Assembly: GCA_030432595.1 (NCBI GenBank)
Contig: JAUIGU010000001.1
Location: 394,720-458,719 of the forward strand
Direction: 5' to 3'
Length of the DNA: 64,000 bases
Source: Phycisphaerae bacterium
GTDB lineage: Bacteria; Planctomycetota; Phycisphaerae; Phycisphaerales; Phycisphaeraceae
The stretch's first letter is position 1. Each line of letters starts with the position of its first letter. Below the pieces are notes generated by a model. The model did not search any database, was not told the origin of the DNA, and was given only the letters and a program-made list of their open reading frames with translations. The translations under genes were made by a program, and so were the position numbers. This document shows positions 17,532 through 28,500 of this stretch, piece by piece.

Positions 17532-20294
17532 TTGTCTCTTGATCTGTTTCTTCGCCGTCTGCCCACCCGTCGACTGCTCGCGAGTGTGCTGTCCATGTCC
17601 CCCGCCGTCACCGGCAGCGCGTTCACACTGCTGGACAACTTCGACGGCTACGACAACAGCGGCGATACCAATGTCTCGGCCGGCATCACCAACGGCGTGT
17701 GGAACGCCGAACACGACCAGACCGACTTCGCCGACATCGTCGATTCCGCATCGGCACCAGGCAACCAGGTGCTGACCATCCACGGCGGCGGCAACGGCGG
17801 CGGGGGCAACTGGCGCGGCGTCGACACCGACCTGTCCGCCAACTGGAACGCCGGCGTCGCCCACGGCAACTCCGCGACCTACTTTTTCCAGTTCCAGGCC
17901 CGAAGCGGCGGCCCCAGCGACTTCGACGTCATGATGGGCCTCACCGACGACGTCACCAACATCGACAGCAACGAGTCGTGGCAGGACTTCGCCGTCATGC
18001 CCTTCCTCGTCGGGCCCGGCAGCGGTGGCGGCGGGCTGACGTTCCGCGCTTCGAAAGACGGCCAACCCGACGAAGTCATCCTCGACGGCGTCGCGCTCGA
18101 CCAGTGGTACAACGTCTGGCTCGTCGTCGACAACGCCGCCAAGACCTACGACGTCTACACCTCGACCGACAACGCCGTGCCCACGCTCGGCGCCAACGAC
18201 GCGACTTACCGCAACGGCTTGGGCGGCGGCGACCTCGACGCGTTCGGCTGGATGTCGGGGAAAGACGCGTCCGTCGCCTTCGACAACCTCTACCACGCGG
18301 CCGGTGTCGACCTCTCCAACCCGCTCGCGCTCGAGCCGACCTTCACCGCCCACGTCGCGCTCAACACCGGGCGGGTCTACCTCGTCAACCACGACGATGA
18401 AGCGGTCGAGCTGGACTACTACCTGCTCGAGAGCGAGGCCGGGGCGCTGTCCCCGTCGACCTGGCAGAGCATGGCGGACGGTGACGGCTCGCCCACCGGC
18501 TGGACCCAGGCCGGCGGCGCGACCGAGACCCAACTCGCCGAGCTGAACCTGACGGGTTCGACCGTGCTCGAGGAAGACGCGTCGATGGACCTTGGCTCCG
18601 CATACGACCCCGCCGTGTTCGGGCAGCTCCAAGAGGCCGACCTCGAACTCAAGTACGGCGTCGCCGGGCAAGACGCGCTACGCATCGGCGGCGTTGCGTA
18701 CTTCCTCGACGGCGATTACAACGACTCCGGCCTCGTCGAGCAGGGCGACCTTGATTTAGTCCTGCAAAACTGGGGCGAATCCGTGCGTCCCGCAGCGTGG
18801 TCTTCGTCGTTTCAATTCGACGGCTTCGTCGATCAGGGCGAGCTCGACCGCGTGCTGCAAAACTGGGGCGACGCGCTGTCGCCGAGCTCCGCATCGACGT
18901 CGCCCTTGCCCGAGCCGGGCAGCGCCGCGTTACTCATGCTCGGTGGTCTGGCTGCTGGTAGGGCGTCACGCAGCCGGCGTCGCGTCTCGCTTCGTAAGAA
19001 CGTCCAACGAAGCGCAACGCGTTTCGCCTTCGTCCCCGCCCTGCTCACCCTCACCGCGCTCGGCGTGTTTGCGCCGACCGGCCAAGCCCAGGACACCGGG
19101 TACGTCTTCGCGTACTTCCAGGGCGGCTGGCCGACCGGTGGGCACAGTGGCGTGTACATGGAATACAGCGAGGACGGCCTGAACTTCGCGCCCATGAACA
19201 ACGGCGACCCCGTCTTCGTCCCGCCCGAGGCGTGGGGACCCGGCACCGACACCGACATCAACGACGAGGACCAGGCCCGCGACCCCTCCGTCGTCTACGG
19301 GCCCGACGGCTACTTCCACATGGTCTGGACCTCGGGCATCAACACCCGCTCCATCGGCTACGCCCGCTCGGCCGACCTCCAAACGTGGACGGACGAACAG
19401 CTCATCGACATCTGGGACACGTCCACCGTCGTCAACCACACGTGGGCGCCCGAGTTGTTTTACGACGAAGTCAACGCGAAATACCAGATCATCTTTGCGT
19501 CCGATCTCGACGGCGGCGACCACAAGCTCTATTCCATCACCACCGACGACTTCGGCAGCTTCTCAGCGCCCGACGTGTTCTACTACAACGGCGCGACCGT
19601 GATCGACGCGATGATCGCCCGCGACAACGACAACAACCAGTACCTCATGGCCATCAAGGACGAGCAGGGCGACCAGAAGAACATCCGCCTCGCCACCGGC
19701 CCCACCGCGCAGGGCCCGTGGTCGACCAGCAACCCGATCATCGTCGGGCCCGGCTCGGCCATCGAGGGCAACGTCACCGAGGGTCCGTCGCTCTTGAAGA
19801 TCGGCGACACCTGGCACATGTACTACGACGCGTACGGCGCGGGCTACTTCGGCGTCGCCGCCACCGACGACCCCGATCCGACCGACGCGTCGGAGTGGGT
19901 GAACCTCACCAGCCAGGCCGACCTGCCCAGCGGGCACCACGGCACGGTCTTCGCCGCGTCGCTCGACACGATCGCATTCGACTTCCTGCCCTACGCCCGC
20001 AGCGACCTCACCGGCGACGAAACCATCGACGTCGCCGACTGGACGCTCTTCGCCGCGTATCACCTCGTGGATCTGTCCCAACTCGGCGACCCGGCGGACT
20101 ACGGCGACCTCGACGGCGACGGCGACAACGACTTCACCGACTTCCGGCTGTTCCAGGCGGACTACGACCGACTCAACGGCGACGGCAGCTTCGCGGTGAT
20201 GCTCGACGCCGTGCCGGAACCGGCAGCGCTGGCCCTGATAGCCCCGGTGGCGCTGGCATGCCGGACCCGCCGTCGTTATGGCGCGATCCGATGA
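17532..20294 (+). CDS. In-frame fusion: PEP-CTERM jelly-roll protein plus GH43-like secreted enzyme with second PEP-CTERM
   Basis: A 920-residue open frame. GTG 17505 is in frame, but GGAGG at 17520-17524 sits 7 bases before TTG 17532, which starts a signal peptide. Part 1: concanavalin-like domain (about 30-260), EF-hand pair near 392-450 (GDYNDSGLVEQGDLDLVLQN) and a complete PEP-CTERM at about 457-485 (LPEPGS, hydrophobic stretch, SRSRRR). Part 2 follows with no stop: a second signal-peptide-like segment (about 493-519, VPALLTLTALGVFAPTGQAQ), a five-bladed-propeller enzyme like GH43 (ARDPSVVYG, HTWAPELFYD, EGPSLLKIGDTWHMYYDAY), a different dockerin-like part (GDLDGDGDNDFTDF) and a second PEP-CTERM (VPEPAAL to CRTRRR). 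No ATG, GTG or TTG lies between the two signals, so it reads as one polypeptide or a lost stop. Confidence 0.75.
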   Translation: MSLDLFLRRLPTRRLLASVLSMSPAVTGSAFTLLDNFDGYDNSGDTNVSAGITNGVWNAEHDQTDFADIVDSASAPGNQVLTIHGGGNGGGGNWRGVDTDLSANWNAGVAHGNSATYFFQFQARSGGPSDFDVMMGLTDDVTNIDSNESWQDFAVMPFLVGPGSGGGGLTFRASKDGQPDEVILDGVALDQWYNVWLVVDNAAKTYDVYTSTDNAVPTLGANDATYRNGLGGGDLDAFGWMSGKDASVAFDNLYHAAGVDLSNPLALEPTFTAHVALNTGRVYLVNHDDEAVELDYYLLESEAGALSPSTWQSMADGDGSPTGWTQAGGATETQLAELNLTGSTVLEEDASMDLGSAYDPAVFGQLQEADLELKYGVAGQDALRIGGVAYFLDGDYNDSGLVEQGDLDLVLQNWGESVRPAAWSSSFQFDGFVDQGELDRVLQNWGDALSPSSASTSPLPEPGSAALLMLGGLAAGRASRSRRRVSLRKNVQRSATRFAFVPALLTLTALGVFAPTGQAQDTGYVFAYFQGGWPTGGHSGVYMEYSEDGLNFAPMNNGDPVFVPPEAWGPGTDTDINDEDQARDPSVVYGPDGYFHMVWTSGINTRSIGYARSADLQTWTDEQLIDIWDTSTVVNHTWAPELFYDEVNAKYQIIFASDLDGGDHKLYSITTDDFGSFSAPDVFYYNGATVIDAMIARDNDNNQYLMAIKDEQGDQKNIRLATGPTAQGPWSTSNPIIVGPGSAIEGNVTEGPSLLKIGDTWHMYYDAYGAGYFGVAATDDPDPTDASEWVNLTSQADLPSGHHGTVFAASLDTIAFDFLPYARSDLTGDETIDVADWTLFAAYHLVDLSQLGDPADYGDLDGDGDNDFTDFRLFQADYDRLNGDGSFAVMLDAVPEPAALALIAPVALACRTRRRYGAIR

Positions 20295-20344
20295 GCGGCA
20301 CGTCGTTCTTTGGCCCGGGCGGTTCAAACGGCTAAAACACGCGG

Positions 20345-22654
20345 ATGCGACGATTCCTGGCCTTGTTGCTCGTCTTGGGTTTCGCCATGGTCGGCCACGC
20401 GTACGGTGCCCCGCTGTCGATGAATGGGCGGCCGGTCCAACTCGACATTCGGCCGGCCGGCGAGCGTGGCGTCCGCATCACGCTTAAGCCGACGTTGTTC
20501 GAGTCGGCGTTTCCAGTCAATCCAGCGCTGATCGATCGTGTGGCCCCGCCGCCTGTCGTGAGCCTGCGTGAACTCGACGGCGCTGTGCGGAAGCGCGTCG
20601 GCACGTTGACGGTGGAAGTTCGGCCGTCGCCGCTGACCGTTCGCGTGATGGGCGAACACGGCGCGTTGATTCAAACACTGACGTTCGAGAACGACGGCGG
20701 TCTGGGTTTTGTGGTGGATGGGCCCGTACTGGGCATGGGCGAGGGCGGGCCGTTGCCGCAGCGCGGCGAAAACTGGCGGGAAGCGAAGGTCGAGTTCGAC
20801 CGGCGGGGGCGCGTGCACGCGATGCAGCCGCGCTGGCAGGCCGACATGTACGGATCGCGCAACCCGGTGGGCCTGCTCATCGGCACGAAGGGCTGGGGGC
20901 TCTACGTCGCGTCGCCGTGGGGCCAATTCGATCTGACGCAGGAAACCCGCGGCACGTTTACGCCGCGCGGCGGCACCGCGGAACAACGCCGATCGCAGAA
21001 CCACGGCGACCAGCGCGAGACGCTCGGCAAGGGCATCCCGCCGTTCGACGCGTATGTGCCGGGGCTTTACGACGTGTTCGTGTTTGACGCACGCGACCCG
21101 GCGGCGATGATGAAGGACGTGTCGTTGATCAGCGGGCCGGCCGTGCTGCCGCCGCGCTGGGCCTTGGGCTACATGCAGTCGCACCGGACGCTGGAAGACG
21201 ATGCGCAGATGGTCGAGGTCGTCGATACGTTTCGGCGGAAACAGATCCCGCTCGACGCGGTGATCTACCTGGGCACGGGGTTCACGCCGCGCGGCTGGAA
21301 CACGCCGCAGCCCTCGCTGAGTTTCAACCCGGAAGTGTTCACGCGTGAGCCGCGCGACGTGGTCGCGGACCTGCACGAACGCAACGTGAGGGTCGCGGTC
21401 CACGTCGTGCCCTGGGACCGCGACGGACTCCCGACGCTGCACGGCGACATCCCGCCGACGGCAGACGAAGACGTGACCGACGGCCACCTCGCGCGTTATT
21501 GGCTGGAGCATGTGCCGCTGGTCGAAGCGGGCGTGGACGCGTGGTGGCCGGACGAGGGCGACTGGTTCGATCTGTTCGAGCGCTTCAAGCGGCACCAGCT
21601 TTATTACCAGGGCCCGCTGTCAACGACGCCGAACGTTCGCCCGTGGAGCCTGCACCGCAACGGGCACCTGGGGATCGCACGCTGGGGCGGCTGGGTCTGG
21701 TCGGGCGACACGGAATCGACGTGGAAGGCGCTCGAAGCGCAGATCGCGGTGGGGTTGAATCACTCGCTGAGCCTGTCGCCGTTCTGGGGCAGCGACATCG
21801 GCGGGTTCTTCCCCACGGAAGAGTTGACGGGCGATTTGTACGCGCGGTGGTTCCAGTTCGCGGCGTTCACGCCGTCGTTCCGCGCCCACGGCCGGACGTG
21901 GTGGACCCGGCTTCCCTGGGGCTGGGGTTTGAGCGATCGCGGTCCGCTCGAAAGCCGGACGCCGCCGCTGGAATCATCCATGAACAACCCGGCCATCGAG
22001 CCGATCGTCAAGCGCTACGCCGAGCTGCGTTACCGGCTGCTTTCGTACCACTACACGCTGGCATGGGAAGCACGCGAGACGGGCATGCCGATGATGCGGG
22101 CGCTGTGGCTGCACCACCCCGAGGACGTGCGGACGCATGATCTGGGCGACCAGTACCTCTGGGGCGAGGACTTGTTGATCGCGCCGGTGTACGAGCGGGG
22201 CGCGACCGCGCGTGATGTGTATCTGCCGGAGGGGATCTGGTACGACTGGTGGACGAACGAGCAGCAGGCCGGCGGCGAAACGATCACGCGCGCCGTGGAC
22301 CTGGCGACGATGCCGATCTATGTCCGTGCCGGGGCGATCCTGCCGTGGGACCCGCCGCGCCAGCACACAGGCCAGCCGGTGGACGAACCGTTGACGATCC
22401 GCGTGTATCCGGGGCGGGACGGGCGTTTCATACTGTATGAAGACGACGGCAAGAGCCTCGACTACCTGAACGGGGCGTTCGCGCTCACGGCGTTCCGTTG
22501 GAATGACGCCGAGCGGACACTTGAGATCGAGCGGCGCGGGGCGTGGCCGGGCACCGAGGCCGACGCGCCGCGGACACTGATGATCGAATTGATGCCCGAC
22601 GGGCCCCGGCGTGCGGTCGAGCTGAGCGGCCCGCGAACCGCCGTGTCGTTCTGA
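20345..22654 (+). CDS. Glycoside hydrolase family 31 enzyme (alpha-glucosidase/alpha-xylosidase-like)
   Basis: A 769-residue retaining alpha-glycosidase. It has a signal peptide (MRRFLALLLVLGFAMVGHAYG), an N-terminal beta-sandwich (about 25-250), then the catalytic TIM barrel from RWALGYMQSHRTLEDDAQM. The nucleophile is Asp403 in WWPDEGDW, the acid/base Asp455 in WSGDTEST, and SLSPFWGSDIGGFF continues the barrel as in the family. Distal beta-sandwich domains follow (IAPVYERGATARDVYLPEG). GH31 includes alpha-glucosidases and alpha-xylosidases; the sequence alone does not separate them. No PEP-CTERM tail, so it is periplasmic or free. It starts 50 bases after the GH43-like fusion gene and is probably co-transcribed with it. 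Confidence 0.85.
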   Translation: MRRFLALLLVLGFAMVGHAYGAPLSMNGRPVQLDIRPAGERGVRITLKPTLFESAFPVNPALIDRVAPPPVVSLRELDGAVRKRVGTLTVEVRPSPLTVRVMGEHGALIQTLTFENDGGLGFVVDGPVLGMGEGGPLPQRGENWREAKVEFDRRGRVHAMQPRWQADMYGSRNPVGLLIGTKGWGLYVASPWGQFDLTQETRGTFTPRGGTAEQRRSQNHGDQRETLGKGIPPFDAYVPGLYDVFVFDARDPAAMMKDVSLISGPAVLPPRWALGYMQSHRTLEDDAQMVEVVDTFRRKQIPLDAVIYLGTGFTPRGWNTPQPSLSFNPEVFTREPRDVVADLHERNVRVAVHVVPWDRDGLPTLHGDIPPTADEDVTDGHLARYWLEHVPLVEAGVDAWWPDEGDWFDLFERFKRHQLYYQGPLSTTPNVRPWSLHRNGHLGIARWGGWVWSGDTESTWKALEAQIAVGLNHSLSLSPFWGSDIGGFFPTEELTGDLYARWFQFAAFTPSFRAHGRTWWTRLPWGWGLSDRGPLESRTPPLESSMNNPAIEPIVKRYAELRYRLLSYHYTLAWEARETGMPMMRALWLHHPEDVRTHDLGDQYLWGEDLLIAPVYERGATARDVYLPEGIWYDWWTNEQQAGGETITRAVDLATMPIYVRAGAILPWDPPRQHTGQPVDEPLTIRVYPGRDGRFILYEDDGKSLDYLNGAFALTAFRWNDAERTLEIERRGAWPGTEADAPRTLMIELMPDGPRRAVELSGPRTAVSF

Positions 22655-22830
22655 CTGACCGCCGGGCATCCGCGTCACCGGTCTTACTGCGCTCGGCACG
22701 AAAAACGCCCGTTATTTGAAATGCGATGTCAAACCGGGGCGGACTCGGCGCATTTACTTGTGTGGGTGATTCAGGATTCTGGCTCACGCTTGGATCATTT
22801 CGGATTTAAAATCTTTTTCCCAAGTAGTTT

Positions 22831-23364
22831 ATGGAAAAATCGGCCGCCATCAGAACCCTGCTAACCGAGCAGCCCCGGCTGCTGGCGTACATCCGCACGA
22901 TGGTGGTGGACCCTGCGCTGACGGATGAGGTGTTTCAAGAGGTGGCCGTGCTCCTGCTGGACAAGTACGAGGGGCTGGGCGACGACCCGCACCTCCGCGG
23001 CTGGCTGATGATCACCGCCAAGAACCTCTCGCTCAAGGCGATCCGCGACCGGGCCCGCCGGCCGATGGCGCTGGACGAGCAGACGCTGGAGGCGATGGAC
23101 ACCCACTGGCAGCACCTGGACCGCGACGCGCTGGACGACCGGCTGGAGTCGCTGCGCATCTGCCTGGCGCACCTCACCGACTACGCCCGCCGCATCCTCC
23201 AACTCCGTTACCGCAACGGGCTGATGGGCGACGAACTGGCCGCGGCGCTCAACCGCAAGAAGCAGACCGTTTACACCGCTTTGACGCGGATCCACAAAGC
23301 GCTGGCCGAGTGCATCGAGCACCGCGAGCAGGCGGTCTTCCGAAGGAGCCCGACCCAGGGATGA
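22831..23364 (+). CDS. ECF-type RNA polymerase sigma factor
   Basis: A 177-residue sigma-70 family protein of the planctomycete/verrucomicrobial ECF type. Region 2 covers about residues 10-75 (LLAYIRTMVVDPALTDEVFQ, then LRGWLMITAKNLSLKAIRDR) and region 4 about 115-165 (LTDYARRILQLRYRNGLMGD and NRKKQTVYTALTRIHKAL). It directs core polymerase to a specific promoter class. Its stop overlaps the start of the FecR-LamG gene as ATGA, so the two are translationally coupled, the usual sigma/anti-sigma arrangement. The 176-base gap upstream is AT-rich (GGATTTAAAATCTTTTTCCC just before the start) and probably holds its promoter. Likely targets are the neighbouring PEP-CTERM genes (inference). Confidence 0.85.
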   Translation: MEKSAAIRTLLTEQPRLLAYIRTMVVDPALTDEVFQEVAVLLLDKYEGLGDDPHLRGWLMITAKNLSLKAIRDRARRPMALDEQTLEAMDTHWQHLDRDALDDRLESLRICLAHLTDYARRILQLRYRNGLMGDELAAALNRKKQTVYTALTRIHKALAECIEHREQAVFRRSPTQG

Positions 23365-25370
23365 GCGTGCCGACCGACCCGATCCAGGCCCTGGCGCAGA
23401 CCGACGACCTCGCGTTCGTCGGCGAGGCGATGCGCTACCTCGACGGGTTGATGGACGCGGACGAGGTCGCGGCGTTCTCGGCGAGCTTGCGGGAAGACGC
23501 CGCGCGGCGCGAGATCCTCGTGGCGGTGGCGTATCTCCAGCAGCACATCAGCCGGTTGGAACAGACCGCCGACGAACGCTCGCTTCCATTGTCGACCGCG
23601 GCCCACGCCATCGGCGATGATCCCGAACCTGGTGACACCGACGGCCTGCTCGATGCCCTGCTCGCAGAGCACGGTGAGGGTGACGGGGCTTTGAAACTGG
23701 TGGAGCTGAACGAGCCTCCGCACGCAGTGTCCGTGACGCGTGCCACGCCCGCACCAGACGGCGGCCCGACCACGGCACGCCCCGACGAACGCGGCGCGAT
23801 CATCGACTTCGCCGGGCTCTATATCGCGCGGAAAGACACGGCGTCCGGCGGCGGCATCAAGGTCAAGCACCTGGGCTGGGCGGCGGCGTTGATGGCCGCG
23901 GCGTTCGTGGGGTGGAACTGGTTCAACCGGCCGACGCCGCCGGTCGAACTGCCCGTGGTCGCGACGGTGACGGGTCAGAACGGCGCGGCGTGGGACCGCC
24001 CGGACGTGATCCGTGTCGGCACGGCGTTGCGGCAGGACGACGCGTTCACGCTCGAGCACGGGCTGTTGGAGATCCGGACGCAGCGCGGCGCGACCGTGCT
24101 GGCCGAGGGGCCTTGCGAAGTGCAACTGGTCGGCGACAACCGCGTGCGGCTCACGCGCGGCAAACTGGTTGCCCGGGTGCCCGACGCGCGGGCGCACGGC
24201 TTCGCGGTCGACACGCCGGGCGCGCAGCTCATCGACCTGGGCACCGAGTTCGGGGTCGCGGTGGACGGGCGTTCGGCGACGCGGACGGCGGTGTTCGACG
24301 GCAAGGTCGTGCTCGCGGGCGCGGCTCAGCCCAAGGCCGGGGGAACCTCGTCCGGGCAGACGCGCCCGTTGGAACTGACGCCGGGCCGGACGGCGCAGGC
24401 GTCGTCGTCCGGGCGGATCACCGAAGACGCCGTCCCGTCGGCGAAACTGGCCAACTCGTTCCGCTGGTCGATCGACGAGCCGGCGATGCCCGATTACGTG
24501 CTGGCGTACTGGCGATTCGACGACGTGCCGGTGGGTCAGCGGTTGGCGCACCAGGACGGCCGGGACGCGGACCGCGGGCGCATCGCCGCCCGAGATTCGT
24601 CTGGCCGTAACAACCACCTCTACACCTACGACGAGGACTTCGCGCCCTGGGGCGTCGATGACATTCCCGGCCCGGTCGTGCCGGGGCCGCGGCTTTTCAA
24701 CACGGCGAGCATCCGCACCTACGGGCAGACCGCCGGCGGCTTCAAAAACCTCTACACGCGCGGCGGCATCCACGACACCTCGGCGCTCGAGCTGGCCGAG
24801 ATGGACCGCTGGACGGTCGAGCTGTCGGTCAAGCCCAAGAGACTCACCGGGACGCAGTCGCTCCTAGCCAAGCAGTACCTCTCCGAGCACGACGGCACGG
24901 TGGACTGGCTGCCCAACCACGGCTGTGTGCTGGCGATCCAGTTGATCGACGGGTTCATTGGTGTCGAGATGCTCGACGACGATGGCCGGCTCCACACCTA
25001 CACCGGCAAACGCCGGCTGTCCACGGACCGCTGGCACCACGTCGCGGTCGTGCGCGGCGACGACACGCTCGATGTGTACGTGCGCCCCGAGGGACAGCCA
25101 CTCTTTATCCACGAACGCCTGGCCGCGTCGCTCCCGGCGGCGTCGCTGCGGCTGCTCGACGCGTCGAACGCCCCGCCGTTCGGTCGGCGGCTGCCGCTGG
25201 AATGGAACCTCGGCGGCCTGGCGGACACGACGCAACACGCCCCGGCGATGCTCGACGAGGTGCGCATCTGCCGTACGGCGTTGCCGGTGGATCGGCTGCT
25301 GTTTACCCCGCGTTCGTCCGACCCGCTGGCCGCGGCCGTCATGCCCTCGGACGGGTGGGGCTCGGACTGA
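23361..25370 (+). CDS. FecR-type membrane signalling protein with extracytoplasmic LamG domain
   Basis: A 669-residue protein from ATG 23361, which overlaps the sigma stop (ATGA); a longer in-frame start at 23310 would overlap the sigma gene and is less likely. The N-terminal cytoplasmic part (1-165) starts like an anti-sigma segment (RYLDGLMDADEVAAFSASLR). One membrane helix at about 169-187 (GWAAALMAAAFVGWNWF) is followed by a FecR-like sandwich (about 195-310, RGATVLAEGPCEVQLVGDNR, DTPGAQLIDLGTEFGVAVDG) and a LamG jelly-roll (about 375-650, DRWTVELSVKPKR, DRWHHVAVVRGDDTLDVYV). It probably binds a glycan outside and regulates the sigma factor inside (inference from architecture). Confidence 0.8.
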   Translation: MSVPTDPIQALAQTDDLAFVGEAMRYLDGLMDADEVAAFSASLREDAARREILVAVAYLQQHISRLEQTADERSLPLSTAAHAIGDDPEPGDTDGLLDALLAEHGEGDGALKLVELNEPPHAVSVTRATPAPDGGPTTARPDERGAIIDFAGLYIARKDTASGGGIKVKHLGWAAALMAAAFVGWNWFNRPTPPVELPVVATVTGQNGAAWDRPDVIRVGTALRQDDAFTLEHGLLEIRTQRGATVLAEGPCEVQLVGDNRVRLTRGKLVARVPDARAHGFAVDTPGAQLIDLGTEFGVAVDGRSATRTAVFDGKVVLAGAAQPKAGGTSSGQTRPLELTPGRTAQASSSGRITEDAVPSAKLANSFRWSIDEPAMPDYVLAYWRFDDVPVGQRLAHQDGRDADRGRIAARDSSGRNNHLYTYDEDFAPWGVDDIPGPVVPGPRLFNTASIRTYGQTAGGFKNLYTRGGIHDTSALELAEMDRWTVELSVKPKRLTGTQSLLAKQYLSEHDGTVDWLPNHGCVLAIQLIDGFIGVEMLDDDGRLHTYTGKRRLSTDRWHHVAVVRGDDTLDVYVRPEGQPLFIHERLAASLPAASLRLLDASNAPPFGRRLPLEWNLGGLADTTQHAPAMLDEVRICRTALPVDRLLFTPRSSDPLAAAVMPSDGWGSD

Positions 25371-25500
25371 CTTTCTCATTTTCTGGTGTGTTTTGACCGC
25401 TTCGTTTTCACCTTGATTCTCGGATCGACTTCGCGAACAGCCCGGCTCGGGCTCGACACCCCCACTTGTTTCTCTTCTTTTTCCACGGAGGTTTTGGATC

Positions 25501-28500
25501 ATGACTCGCTTCACTCGCTCTTCGACAATCGGTCGGTCGGTGGTCTGCTACTCAACGGCTTCGCTCCTGGCGGCGGTCGGGCTCTCGGCCCCGGCGGCGG
25601 CGCAGATCTCGATCACCAACGGTGACTTCGAGACCGGCGGCGGCGCGAACATCGCCGACGTCACCAGTTGGTTCGACAACAACACCGGCGGCTTCTTCGA
25701 GGGCGCCTGGCAGAGCAACGCCCAGTCGTTCAACGGCACCAACCAGGTCGTCTTCTCGTCGTTCGAGTCCGACGACTTCGGCATCCCCAGCCCCACCGTC
25801 CTGGACGGCAGCTACCTCTACCAAGGCGTCGGCACCGCCGCCGGCGCGACTTCGTTGGAGCTCGAGTTCGACTGGGGAGCGCCCACCGACGACGACATCA
25901 ACCGCGACCTGGGCCTCACGGTCGCCATCTACGCCGACACGACCGGCTCGTTCGTCGGCGTGGACGGCACGGACGTCAACGGCGTGGCCGGCCTGACGCT
26001 GCTTGATTCCGAAACGTTCACCAGCGCCGCGGGCACGCGGCCGGCGGGCGGCACGATGTTCACCAACGTGCTCACCAGCCTGGACCTCACCGGCGCCGGA
26101 ACGAACCAGTTGTACCTCCGATTCAACGGCTACCTGCCGACGACGACCGAGTCGTGGCCGACGCTGGACAACGTGGGGATCTTCGACCCGAACATCATCG
26201 CGTGGAACGTCGACGCCGACGGGAACTACGGGACCGGCAGCAACTGGTCCGGCGGCGTCGCGCCCGGGGCCAACGCGGACGTCGAGTTCGGCAGCGCGAT
26301 CACCGCCAACCGCGAGGTCACGCTGACCTCGAACGTGACGATCAACACGGCGACCTTCAACAACGGCGCCGGCGACTACTTCATCGTGCCCGCCGCCGCG
26401 CAGACGCTCACGCTGACCGGCCTGGCCACGATCGACGTCGCGGGGGGCCGGCACTGGTCCCGGGCCAACATCGCCGGCACCAGCGGCGCGAACTTCACCG
26501 GCGGCGGCGAGTTCATCCTCGACGCCGACAACTCCTTCAGCGGCGGCCTCAACGTCGACAACGCCAACCTGGGCATCACCCACGCCGACGCCATCCCCAC
26601 CGGCAACGCGATCAGCATCGTCAACGGCGGCCAGGTCCAGATCTGGGGCCCGGAGAACCAGTTCTTCATCGACAACGGCGCGACGCTCGTCAGCTCGCTC
26701 ACGCTGAGCAACCCGATCTCGATCGACGCCACCAGCTCGTTCCACATCAACAACGGCGCGGCGGTCAACGTCACGGGCGTGATCTCCGGGGCCGGCACCG
26801 TTGACGTGTTCGACGCCCCGGCGACGCTGTCCGCGGCGAACACCTACACCGGCGTCACCAACGTCAGCGGCGACGGCGTCCTCACCCCCGGCAACAACGC
26901 AGCGCTGGGCGCCGGCGGCACGGGCGCCAGCGGCACCGTCGTCTTCGGCGACCAGAACACCTCCAGCGTCGCCCTGACCGGCGGGCGCACCATCGCCAAC
27001 GAAGTCCTGCGTCCCGGCGCCCGCCAGAACGCAACCATCGACGCCCCGCACCTCACCAGCGCCGGCACTAACGCCTGGAACGGCAACATCCTCGGCGAGC
27101 TCGGCGGGACCAACTACAACTTCCTCTCGACCTCCGGCACGCTCACCCTGGGCGGCACGCTCTCCGCGCCCGACACGGGCGTGCGCAACTTCGTCTTCGA
27201 CGGGGCCGGCAACTTCTCCGTCGCCCTGATCACCGACGGCCTGGCCGACGCCGACGGCAACTTCTCGGTCATCAGCCTTGAGGACAACGTCAACGTCATC
27301 AAGCGCGGCACCGGCACGCTGACCGTCACCACCGCCACCGACGCCAACGACGACTTCTGGTCCGGCACCACCACCATCCAGGCCGGCACGGTCGTGGTCC
27401 AGGACGACGGCCTCGACAACGGCGAGCTGCGGTCGGACGTCACCGTCAACGCCGGCGCGTTCTTCGACATCGACGACTTCGCCACCTACAACCTGCTGCC
27501 CACCACGGGCCTCGAAGTCGGCATCGGCGGCGGCGGCACCGTCATCGCCAACACCCTCGGCGCGTTCGAGTCGAGCACCATCACCCCCGGCGACTCGGTC
27601 GGCACGCTCAAGGTCAACGGCAACATGACCCTGACCTACTTCGACGCCGACGCGGCGGTCGTACCCAACTCCGGCTCACTCAACTACGAGCTCGGCGACG
27701 ACGCGTCGATCAACGGCGTCGACAACGCCGAGAACGACCTGATCCGCGTGAACGGCACGCTGACCACCACGATGAACGCCGGCACCACCGCCAACCAGTT
27801 CGTGGTCAACGTCACGCCCGTGGACGGCTTCCTCGACGGTTCGCCGAACTACACCCTGATGTCCGCGACCACGCGCAACGGCAACGCCACGGCGGCGAAC
27901 TTCGCGGTCAACGTGGTCAACCCGCAAGGCACGGCCGTCAACTCCCGCCAAAACCCGACCGTGGTCCTCAACGGCACCAGCGTGCAGGTCGGGTTCACAC
28001 CGAACCAGACCTACACCTGGAACGGCAACGCCAACAACACCTGGGACGTTGACGGCGCGCTGAACTGGACCTCCAGCGACCAGCAGTTCATGGACCTGGA
28101 CCGCGTGACCTTCGGGGCCACCGGGCAGGGCACGGTCGACGTCGCGGGCCCCGTGACGCCAGGCCAGATGACCGTCGCCGCGGGCACCAGCTACAGCTTC
28201 ACCGGCGGCGCGATCCAGGGATCGGCGAACCTCAACGTGAACGGCACCCTCGCGCTCAACAACGACGACAGCTTCGTCAAGACCGCCACCGTCGCCAACG
28301 GCGGCACGCTCGACCTGCAGCGTGACGGCTACGTGCTCGCGGGCAACGTCGTCGCCCAGAACGGCTCGACGCTCCGCGTCGGCGGCGACGGCCTGCCGTC
28401 CGGCCAGGCGCTGAACATCACCAACGGCGACTTCGAAGCCGGCGTGCCCGACGAGGTCCACCAGGCCGACATCCCCTCCTGGTTCGACTTCAACGGCGCC

